Shown here: positions 1 to 6,276 of the stretch, in pieces
Layout: every line of letters begins with the position of its first letter
How positions within the stretch are numbered: position 1 is the stretch's first letter
Origin: Fidelibacterota bacterium
GTDB taxonomy: Bacteria > Fidelibacterota > Marinisomatia > Marinisomatales > S15-B10
Direction: 5' to 3'
DNA length: 12,059 bases
Assembly (NCBI GenBank): GCA_002691365.1
Contig: NZHL01000015.1
Location: forward strand, 8,089-20,147
Notes under the pieces: generated by a model
Seen by the model: the letters and a program-made list of their open reading frames with translations, nothing else
What the model was told of the DNA's origin: nothing
Database searches by the model: none
Program-made: the position numbers and the translations under genes

Positions 1-356
1 TATATTTCATTTAGACCTGCTTCAATAGTTTTATCTGTAAAAGTTCCATCTTGATTATTTTCAAAAAGTCTTAATGCAGAAAATTTCTTTTCTTTGTCAT
101 TTTCCCATGAAGAATGATTTGCAATTAATAAATCATCCCATCCATCACCATTATAATCTATAAATCCACCTCCTGGACCCATTGGCTCAGGAAACCATTT
201 TTTTCCAAAAGCACCGTTGTTGTGCATATAATCACCTAAACCTGCAGAAATTGTTACATTTGTAAAAGATAAAGATGATTTAGAAATATCGTTATTTTTT
301 GGACTACAACTAAATAAAATAATAATAAAGGCTATATATATATATTTTAAAAGCAT
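1..356 (-). CDS. FG-GAP/VCBS-repeat lipoprotein, N-terminal part (3' end beyond window)
   Basis: Reading leftward from an ATG at 354-356, 118 codons are open and run off the window edge. The protein starts with a lipoprotein signal (MLLKYIYIAFIIILFSC) with LFSC as lipobox, so it is probably lipid-anchored outside the cytoplasm. Residues about 66-78 (FIDYNGDGWDDLL) form the calcium-binding DxNGDGxxD loop of an FG-GAP/VCBS beta-propeller blade. A segment DGTFTDKTIEAGL follows, typical of the CRTAC1/ASPIC-UnbV group of such proteins. These are usually long repeat proteins of unknown substrate, so most of the gene is missing. It follows the ThuA lipoprotein gene by 63 bases on the same strand with no clear terminator between, so it may be the third gene of that operon. 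No Shine-Dalgarno sequence is evident. Repeat family and export are well supported; the function is unknown. Confidence 0.8.
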   Translation of the reverse strand, partial: MLLKYIYIAFIIILFSCSPKNNDISKSSLSFTNVTISAGLGDYMHNNGAFGKKWFPEPMGPGGGFIDYNGDGWDDLLIANHSSWENDKEKKFSALRLFENNQDGTFTDKTIEAGLNEI

Positions 357-419
357 AACTAATACAATAACATTAATTAATAAAAGAATGTTGCAAATTA
401 AAGGTATATATAAAAAAAT

Positions 420-1346
420 CTATGAATCAAACATCCAAAAACATGAGTTTTCAATTATTTTTAATACATTTTGATTGTCAAAAACATCATAAGTTTCATG
501 TCCTGGCCTAAAATAAAACAACTGTCCCTTACCTATATTCCAAATTGCCCCACTTCTAAACCATTCACCTGTTTCCCATCTTTCATCAAATACCACCTCA
601 TCTGGTTCAGGAATATGAAATGGTTCATCATACATTTCAGTTGAAGTAATCTCAAATTTTTGAGGAACACCTTTCATAATTGGATGGTCAGTTTTCAGTG
701 AATGAATAAAACTACTTTTTCCATCTGGCCTATAAGCAGGAAAACAACTATTAGGTAAATATATATTTACATTTATTTTTCCAGAAGGAAATTTTCTAAG
801 TTCCGCTCTCGGAGTTAAAACATCTTTTCTTTCTGGAGCATATCTATCAACAAATGGTTCTATATAATTTATGGAATAATCAGAATTATTAAAATATTCA
901 GGGTTATTATCTTTAATCTTTGATATTGTTTTGTAATTCATTGCTTCCATAAAGGGCTTTGCCCAATGAGCTGAATGAAGAGCAATAAAGTCAAGCTCAC
1001 CATTAATTAATCTTTTAAGTATTTTATCTACTGTCTCATCAGGAATGTCATCATGTCGAACATGACCCCACCATATAATTATGTCTGACCAATCTAAAAG
1101 ATCATCTGATAATCCGTAATGGCTATCATCGATGCTAACACTTTTAGTATTAATTTTAGGGTTTTTATCTAAATGATCAGCAATCACCTCACCTATGAAT
1201 TTATCATATGCTTCTTTTTGTTCAGATTGTTGCTCATCCCAAATTAAAACGTTGATTTCATTTGACTTAATACTTTTATGGTCAGAATTTGAACAACCAT
1301 TAAATAAAATAAAAAAAATGAAAAGATAAAATAGTCTCATATGCAT
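420..1346 (-). CDS. ThuA-family (trehalose-utilization type) lipoprotein
   Basis: This 308-residue protein resembles classical ThuA, a class I glutamine-amidotransferase-like fold linked to 3-keto-disaccharide metabolism in rhizobia. A hydrophobic signal ending in LFNGC (Cys18) suggests lipid anchoring, unlike cytoplasmic rhizobial ThuA. ThuA hallmarks are visible in order: VLIWDEQQ (33-40), IIWWGHVRHDDIPDE (90-104), ALHSAHW (122-128), EMYDEPFHIPEPDE (237-250), EWFRSG (261-266) and FYFRPGHETY (277-286). Residues about 140-215, including LPNSCFPAYRPDGK, form extra sequence between the two conserved halves, so it is longer than the usual 220-260 residues. The start at 1346 has a weak GGA about 10 bases upstream; an in-frame ATG at 1340 is an alternative. 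Only 3 bases separate it from the upstream ThuA-like gene, so the two are almost surely co-transcribed. The reaction it catalyses is not established. Confidence 0.88.
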   Translation of the reverse strand: MHMRLFYLFIFFILFNGCSNSDHKSIKSNEINVLIWDEQQSEQKEAYDKFIGEVIADHLDKNPKINTKSVSIDDSHYGLSDDLLDWSDIIIWWGHVRHDDIPDETVDKILKRLINGELDFIALHSAHWAKPFMEAMNYKTISKIKDNNPEYFNNSDYSINYIEPFVDRYAPERKDVLTPRAELRKFPSGKINVNIYLPNSCFPAYRPDGKSSFIHSLKTDHPIMKGVPQKFEITSTEMYDEPFHIPEPDEVVFDERWETGEWFRSGAIWNIGKGQLFYFRPGHETYDVFDNQNVLKIIENSCFWMFDS

Positions 1347-1349
1347 TAA

Positions 1350-2372
1350 TTAATCCATTGCGTGAGATGAAACCTTGATATTTTTAATATGTGTTCCAAA
1401 ACCATAATCTGTAGGATTAAATTTTCCTACAATATCAACATTTGATCTTTCAGGTATTTGATTTTCCATATTTAAACCCCAATAAGCTGCATTAACTAAA
1501 AGCCTTCTCAAGCCTTCACTTTCAAAGTCTGTTGCAGCGCCCATTGTTGAAGTAAATACTTTGGATTTGTTACCAGTTTCACCCGTGTATGATTTGATCC
1601 ATGCAATTGGCATTTTTGAAATTGATTCCTTATCTGGATCGGAAGGATTCATTCCAGTTAATACTTGACCCATAATTAATGGCTCGCTATCTCCAGTGAG
1701 ATCATTAATTCCATAAACATCAGTCGGACCCCATATATCTTCAGCTCCTTGTACAATAGGATGATTCTCCATTCCTTTTGCTACATATCCTCTAGTGCTT
1801 TCTTTACCGTGAGCTCCATGATGACTTACCCAAGTTTCACCAAGAACCTGTCTACCGTAACCTCCCTCAAATTCTTCATGATTAAATGTATATTTGTAAT
1901 ATTTACTTTTTTTATTTTTAACATAATTAAAAGGATGAGTTGATGTTCTCAAACCGATAATTGGCTTTCCTGAATTGGTATAATCAATTATATATTTCAT
2001 TTGATCATCTGGTAATTCTCTAAACCTCAAAGCCATAATCATCAAATCTGCTGACTCCAAAGCTTCTATACCTGGAATATTATTTAAGGTTTCAGGATCT
2101 ATTAAACCTGTTTTTTTATCTATTGAAAACAAAACTGTTGATTTAAAACCATGATGTTTAGAAAAAATTTTCGCTAATTGCGGTAATGCTTCTTCTGATC
2201 GATATTCTTCATCGCCACTAATGAAAACAACATGCTTACCTTTACCCGGACCTTCACCGCCCTCATAAACTATCCATTGTTGAGTTTCATAACTCGAAGA
2301 AGATGAAGATTCAGTTGAACAACTTATTAAAAAAAATACCATTGTAGAAAAAAAAGAAATTTTTTTAAACAT
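1350..2372 (-). CDS. ThuA-like domain lipoprotein
   Basis: This 340-residue protein has a lipoprotein signal with LISC as lipobox (Cys18), then a Ser-rich linker (22-27), then a ThuA-like domain over about residues 46-300. Visible landmarks are HVVFISGDEEYRSEEALP (47-64), ADLMIMALRFRELP (108-121), GKPIIGLRTSTHPF (135-148), HPIVQGAEDIW (204-214), a FTSTMG strand (273-278) and a C-terminal NAAYWGL helix (294-300). These align by eye with the ThuA-like domain of the large plus-strand protein at 4019-6262, which makes the two divergent proteins paralogues. It is more distant from the classical ThuA encoded just downstream. The start is supported by a strong AAAGGAG at 2379-2385, 6 bases upstream. 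It is the first gene of the leftward operon, behind a good promoter. The substrate is unknown; a role on keto-sugars or glycosides is inferred from the family and neighbours. Confidence 0.85.
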   Translation of the reverse strand: MFKKISFFSTMVFFLISCSTESSSSSSYETQQWIVYEGGEGPGKGKHVVFISGDEEYRSEEALPQLAKIFSKHHGFKSTVLFSIDKKTGLIDPETLNNIPGIEALESADLMIMALRFRELPDDQMKYIIDYTNSGKPIIGLRTSTHPFNYVKNKKSKYYKYTFNHEEFEGGYGRQVLGETWVSHHGAHGKESTRGYVAKGMENHPIVQGAEDIWGPTDVYGINDLTGDSEPLIMGQVLTGMNPSDPDKESISKMPIAWIKSYTGETGNKSKVFTSTMGAATDFESEGLRRLLVNAAYWGLNMENQIPERSNVDIVGKFNPTDYGFGTHIKNIKVSSHAMD

Positions 2373-2378
2373 TTGAAG

Positions 2379-2385
2379 CTCCTTT
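2379..2385 (-). promoter_or_regulatory. Shine-Dalgarno site of the ThuA-like lipoprotein gene
   Basis: On the minus strand the sequence is AAAGGAG, 6 bases before the ATG at 2372. It fixes the start and shows that this organism uses Shine-Dalgarno signals, at least for some genes. Confidence 0.75.
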
Positions 2386-2396
2386 TACATGTAAAA
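2383..2396. promoter_or_regulatory. 14-bp perfect palindrome, candidate operator
   Basis: TTTTACATGTAAAA is its own reverse complement. It lies between the predicted minus-strand promoter and the ThuA-like start, and it overlaps the edge of the Shine-Dalgarno site. A dimeric repressor bound here could block early transcription of the leftward operon. It is AT-rich, so chance is possible, but the central ACATGT makes it more specific than a plain A/T palindrome. No regulator gene is in the window. Confidence 0.35.
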
Positions 2397-2415
2397 TAAA
2401 GTTTATATATTTCAC

Positions 2416-2443
2416 ATTATAATTACATTACAATTTTTGTGAA
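2416..2443 (-). promoter_or_regulatory. Sigma-70-like promoter for the leftward ThuA operon
   Basis: On the minus strand, TTCACA (2438-2443, five of six matches to TTGACA) is followed after 16 bases by a perfect TATAAT (2416-2421). Transcription would start near 2408-2410, giving a leader of about 37 bases that contains the 14-bp palindrome and the Shine-Dalgarno site. If the lineage is Bacteroidota, whose main promoters have a different consensus, this call would weaken. Confidence 0.55.
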
Positions 2444-2460
2444 ACGTAAAAAAAAATGAT

Positions 2461-2488
2461 TTGACAATTAAAATTGAAATCACATAGC
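2461..2488 (+). promoter_or_regulatory. Possible promoter for the rightward operon
   Basis: A perfect TTGACA (2461-2466) is followed after 16 bases by CATAGC (2483-2488), a weak -10 with four of six matches. A transcript starting near 2495 would reach the ATG at 2519 after about 24 bases. A TTG codon at 2474 lies between the two elements, so it could not be the start if this promoter is real. Confidence 0.35.
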
Positions 2489-2518
2489 CCACATAATATT
2501 AGTTTTTCATTATCATCA

Positions 2519-3895
2519 ATGCAATATTTTTTTTTAAAACTATTATTTTTTTTATTAATCAATCAAAACCTTTACGGATTTGATAAGAAACAAATAATTG
2601 TTGATGCGGATCATGCTCTTTTTAAAAATATTAACAAAGGAAACATACTTGAAATTTATTTTTCTTTTGATGAATCAACATTGAATTATACTCAAATTGA
2701 TAATAAATGGATAGCAAACCTCATAATTAATATTGAGATTTTTAAAAAAAGAGATAAAAAAATTAAGGATTTAGACTTTTCAATTTCACATACTATTAAT
2801 CATATTGATTCTATTCAACCTAATAAATTTTACCAAAGTGCATTCCAAATTTTAATTAACGATGATGCAGTAAGTTTTAATGCAAATATTTTTGACAAAG
2901 AAAACTCAAACAATAAAATAAATTTTAAATCCCAACTTAATGAAATTGATCTCACTCGAGGAAACAATTATATAAGTGACATAGAAATTGCATATTTAAT
3001 TAAAAATAAATCTCAAAACAGTTTTAAATCATTTGTTAAAGATTCTATAGAAGTTATTCCAAACCCAAGTAGAAACTTTGGAAAAGATAACAAAAACTTA
3101 TACTATTATCTTGAAATACTTAATCTGAATGAAAAAGCGTTATCAAATATTGGGATAAAAGTCTTTGTTAAAGATTTTAATGGGAAAAAAATAATTTCTG
3201 AAAATTATAATAAAATTTTAAATAAAAATACAAACCAACTGTTTGGAATGATTGCTGTAAATAACTTAATCAATGGAGAATATATACTTGAAATTATTTT
3301 TGAAGATTCAATGGGTGTCTATATGCTAAGCAAACAAAAAAAGTTTAATATTGTGAGTGATTTCATTGCTTCTACTAATTCTACAAAATTATCAAATATT
3401 GAATTTTTAAAGGCTAAAATAAGTATTAAATCAATAGAAGGCCTAGATGAAGAATTTAAAATTATTAAACATTTCACAACCGGAAGAGAAAAAAGAAATT
3501 ATAAAAAATTAATATCCCATGAAGAAAAAGTGGATTTTCTAACACAATTCTGGAATCTAATTGATTCTGACCCATCAACAATTGAGAATGAAAACAGGGT
3601 TGAAACTATGAAAAGAGTAGGATTCGTAAATAAAAAGTACTCTGTGGGACTAAAAAAAGGATATGAAACTGATAGAGGAAGAGTATATATTGCTCATGGA
3701 AAACCTGATGAAATTATGCAAGATCAGTATGATGGAGATATAAGACCAAATGAAATTTGGAGATATCATAGTATTGAAGGTGGAGTTATATTTATTTTTT
3801 GTGATGTGAATGGGTCATCAAACTTTCGATTAATACATTCAACCCATAGCAATGAATTACAAAATTATAGATTCATTGAAAGAATGAGAAGATAA
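2519..3895 (+). CDS. Exported GWxTD-domain protein
   Basis: The GWxTD domain is a family of unknown function found in exported proteins of Bacteroidota, Acidobacteriota, Marinimicrobia and relatives. From the ATG at 2519 the protein has 458 residues and starts with a signal peptide (MQYFFLKLLFFLLINQNLYG). The frame stays open upstream to a TTG at 2474, but that would put 15 polar residues before the signal, so ATG is preferred; neither start has a clear Shine-Dalgarno site. Residues about 20-280 look like beta-rich domains. A helical segment (about 295-375) with FLTQFWNLIDSDP leads to the diagnostic region KKGYETDRGRVYIAHGKPDE (379-398). There the usual Trp of G-W-x-T-D is Tyr. The PNEIWRYH block after it is typical. 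It is first in the rightward operon; how it relates to the sugar genes is unknown. Confidence 0.82.
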   Translation: MQYFFLKLLFFLLINQNLYGFDKKQIIVDADHALFKNINKGNILEIYFSFDESTLNYTQIDNKWIANLIINIEIFKKRDKKIKDLDFSISHTINHIDSIQPNKFYQSAFQILINDDAVSFNANIFDKENSNNKINFKSQLNEIDLTRGNNYISDIEIAYLIKNKSQNSFKSFVKDSIEVIPNPSRNFGKDNKNLYYYLEILNLNEKALSNIGIKVFVKDFNGKKIISENYNKILNKNTNQLFGMIAVNNLINGEYILEIIFEDSMGVYMLSKQKKFNIVSDFIASTNSTKLSNIEFLKAKISIKSIEGLDEEFKIIKHFTTGREKRNYKKLISHEEKVDFLTQFWNLIDSDPSTIENENRVETMKRVGFVNKKYSVGLKKGYETDRGRVYIAHGKPDEIMQDQYDGDIRPNEIWRYHSIEGGVIFIFCDVNGSSNFRLIHSTHSNELQNYRFIERMRR

Positions 3896-4003
3896 TTATT
3901 TAAAAAAAGATTGAATTTTAATTACTTGAAATTTTCACAGAAAATTTTTAAAGTCGTCTGGGCTTCTAAATTTAGAATTCAATCATTTACATACTATTTT
4001 ATT

Positions 4004-4008
4004 AAGGA
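4004..4008 (+). promoter_or_regulatory. Shine-Dalgarno site choosing the ATG at 4019
   Basis: AAGGA lies 10 bases before the ATG at 4019. It favours this start over the TTG at 3911, which would add 36 residues before the signal peptide and has no comparable site. Confidence 0.5.
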
Positions 4009-4018
4009 TAAAACTTTT

Positions 4019-6262
4019 ATGCACAAATCAAAATTTTCTTTTCACAAATTAATCACTATAATAATGATTAATTATTTTTTTATTTCATTAGGTCATTCCG
4101 ATGATCATAAGCCTCATGTAGTTTTTTGGGCTGGTGAAGAAGAATATGGTGCACATTGGTCATTGCCAAAAATTGCAGATGATCTTGAGAGAAGATTCAA
4201 TATTAAAGCCACAGTAATCCATTCATGGAGATCAGGAGTAACTGATTATGATATGCCTGGTGAAGTAAATATTCCAGAATTTGATGAAATAAAAGGGCTT
4301 GAGGCAATTAAAGATGCAGATTTATTGGTAATGCATATTCGTTTTAGAATTCCACCAGCCGAACAATATGAACTTCTTCAAGAATATTTTGATTCAGGGA
4401 AACCAGCTATCGCTCTAAGAACAACTAGTCATGGTATGTGGCCAATGGATAAAAAAGATTGGTTTGTACCTTTTTTCGGAGGTCATTATAAAGGTCATGC
4501 TGGAAATCAAGAAGGAACTACAACCATAGTTGATGGCGATCAATTAGATCATCCAATTTTAAGAGGAGTTCCAAAATTTAGATTTTGGAATGACAGAGCA
4601 GGAATTTATATCACAGCTCCTTTAAATGATACTGCCACACCCTTAATGATGGGTAAAACAGGTGTTAATGGCCCAGCTCAACCAGTGACATGGATAAATG
4701 AATACAAAAAGGGTCAAAAATTAATGTATACATCCTTAGGTGGTTTAGAACAATTTAGACATCCAGATTTTATAAATATGATCTATAATGCTATTTATTG
4801 GGCACTTGATAGAGAAGTTCCAGAACATGGTGTTCTTGATAATAGAGATTTATCGTTTTATGAAAACGAATCACCATTTGATGTTGGAGCTTTTGGTGTT
4901 TTAAATAATAATCCTCATAATAGACCACAGGAAGATCTTGCAATAGAAAACTCTGTAATTTTAAATGGTAAATTTGAGAAAATGCAAATTCCAGCAGCTC
5001 CATCAACAAATATACCTGAAAATGCTGTAATTCTCTTTGATGGTAAAGATAAATCAAAATGGAGACATTGGGATTTAAGTGTCAGGCCAGTTGCAATGCT
5101 TCCAGATGCCAGAGCTGTTTCTCCTTCCCCTCCATACGATGAAGCAAGATGGGAAATTATCGACGGGTCATTAGAAGCAAAACCAGGTTATGGCAGTATA
5201 ATGACTAGAGAAGATTATGGTAATTATAAGCTTCATGTAGATTTTCTAATTCCAAACGAACCAGATTATGTACCTGAAAAATTTAAAGGAACTGGTGGAA
5301 TTTTTCTAAACGGAAAATATGAAATAGAAATAAAAGATTCTTATAAAAAAGATCCAACTATTATTAGTAATGGTTCGATTTTTAGCCTAATAGCACCATC
5401 ATCAAATCCCTCAAAAAAAATTAATACATGGCAATCTCTTGATATTGAATATCGTCATTACCAAGGAGGAAAACCTGAAATAACAGTTTATTTAAATGGA
5501 GTTAAAATTCATGATAAAGTAGTTCCAAAAGTAGGAAAAACTCCTTATGGCATAAGAAATGTTAGCACACTATTTATGTCAAATGAAAAAGAAGGTTCAT
5601 CAAAATATAACCTTAATAATAAAAATTGGGCTGTTGAAACTGAATTTAAAACATCAGAGGCAGGATATTTATTTAGTAGTGCACCTATGAATGAAAGATG
5701 GACAGATGGTTCAAAAGGTTTAAGACTATGGTGGGATAATATGCTCGTGTATAGAGATGGAGGTGGTGCTCCTGGTTCAAATTGGCTTGATGGCTATAAA
5801 TTTTTATATGAGCCTGATAATGTAGAATTTAATTTAAGTGATAATAATTGGCATAATGTCATTTTATCTTCAAAAAACGGACGTCTTAAATTATATATAG
5901 ATGGAAAGTTTATTAATGAGATTGAAAATGATATTGTTGATTCTGTTTCCAATTTAGTTTTTAGAGTAGGTCAATCATCAAAAGTATTTAAACTGGGTGC
6001 TTCTGAATTACCTGATCCATTTCCTGCTGAGGTGTTTGATGGAGAAATTAGAAAACTTACTTTCTACAATAAATCTTTAAAAGACAGTGATGTTAAAAAA
6101 TTAATTTCTGGAGAAAAACTTTCAAAAAAAATGATCGTATTGGATTGGGACCCTTCAAAAATGGAAACGAGTAAAATCGTTGAAAAAGGTCCTATTCGAA
6201 TTCAATCCGATTTATCAAAAATAAGATACTCAAATATATGGTTACAACCACTAGATGAGTAA
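4019..6262 (+). CDS. Exported ThuA-like / 3-keto-disaccharide hydrolase (DUF1080) fusion with internal LamG-like domain
   Basis: This 747-residue protein begins with a signal peptide (about 1-27, ending near SLGHS) and should act outside the cytoplasm. Domain 1 (about 32-265) is ThuA-like: HVVFWAGEEEYGAHWSLP, ADLLVMHIRFRIPP, GKPAIALRTTSHGMW, DHPILRGVP, MYTSLGG and NAIYWALD are visible. Domain 2 starts at 335 (NAVILFDGKDKSKW) and shows DUF1080 features: WEIIDGSLEAKPGYGSI (about 378-394), GNYKLHVDFLIP, GTGGIFLNGKYEIEIKDS and VYLNGVKIHD. Residues about 515-700 look like a LamG/concanavalin-like domain (NNWHNVILSSKNGRLKLYIDG; FDGEIRKLTFYNKSL). The last 25 residues (GPIRIQSDLSKIRYSNIWLQ) match the usual closing strands of DUF1080, so LamG seems inserted into it. 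The family hydrolyses 3-keto-glycosides; this substrate is unknown. The MFS gene follows after 14 bases. Confidence 0.85.
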   Translation: MHKSKFSFHKLITIIMINYFFISLGHSDDHKPHVVFWAGEEEYGAHWSLPKIADDLERRFNIKATVIHSWRSGVTDYDMPGEVNIPEFDEIKGLEAIKDADLLVMHIRFRIPPAEQYELLQEYFDSGKPAIALRTTSHGMWPMDKKDWFVPFFGGHYKGHAGNQEGTTTIVDGDQLDHPILRGVPKFRFWNDRAGIYITAPLNDTATPLMMGKTGVNGPAQPVTWINEYKKGQKLMYTSLGGLEQFRHPDFINMIYNAIYWALDREVPEHGVLDNRDLSFYENESPFDVGAFGVLNNNPHNRPQEDLAIENSVILNGKFEKMQIPAAPSTNIPENAVILFDGKDKSKWRHWDLSVRPVAMLPDARAVSPSPPYDEARWEIIDGSLEAKPGYGSIMTREDYGNYKLHVDFLIPNEPDYVPEKFKGTGGIFLNGKYEIEIKDSYKKDPTIISNGSIFSLIAPSSNPSKKINTWQSLDIEYRHYQGGKPEITVYLNGVKIHDKVVPKVGKTPYGIRNVSTLFMSNEKEGSSKYNLNNKNWAVETEFKTSEAGYLFSSAPMNERWTDGSKGLRLWWDNMLVYRDGGGAPGSNWLDGYKFLYEPDNVEFNLSDNNWHNVILSSKNGRLKLYIDGKFINEIENDIVDSVSNLVFRVGQSSKVFKLGASELPDPFPAEVFDGEIRKLTFYNKSLKDSDVKKLISGEKLSKKMIVLDWDPSKMETSKIVEKGPIRIQSDLSKIRYSNIWLQPLDE

Positions 6263-6265
6263 AAT

Positions 6266-6271
6266 AGGGGG
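6266..6271 (+). promoter_or_regulatory. Shine-Dalgarno site of the MFS gene
   Basis: AGGGGG lies 5 bases before the ATG at 6277, within the 14-base gap after the ThuA/DUF1080 gene, and supports both that start and co-transcription. Confidence 0.65.
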
Positions 6272-6276
6272 TTTAT

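Noticed and set aside
1345..1354. Palindrome ATTAATTAAT, also present near 372-381 before the VCBS lipoprotein gene, considered as a shared operator
   Set aside because: Pure A/T 10-mers of this kind are common here; one copy overlaps a stop-start junction whose sequence is constrained by coding.
1749..1943. Open plus-strand frame of 64 codons opposite the ThuA-like lipoprotein gene
   Set aside because: It is antisense to a well-supported gene, has no ribosome site and its translation resembles no family; open antisense frames are common at this base composition.
3929..3947. Inverted repeat AAATTTT-CACAG-AAAATTT after the GWxTD gene, considered as a terminator
   Set aside because: The stem contains only A-T pairs and is short, so it would be unstable; such repeats are expected by chance in this AT-rich DNA.
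3911..4018. N-terminal extension of the ThuA/DUF1080 protein from a TTG codon
   Set aside because: It would bury the signal peptide 36 residues inside the protein; ATG 4019 has AAGGA upstream and gives a normal signal peptide.
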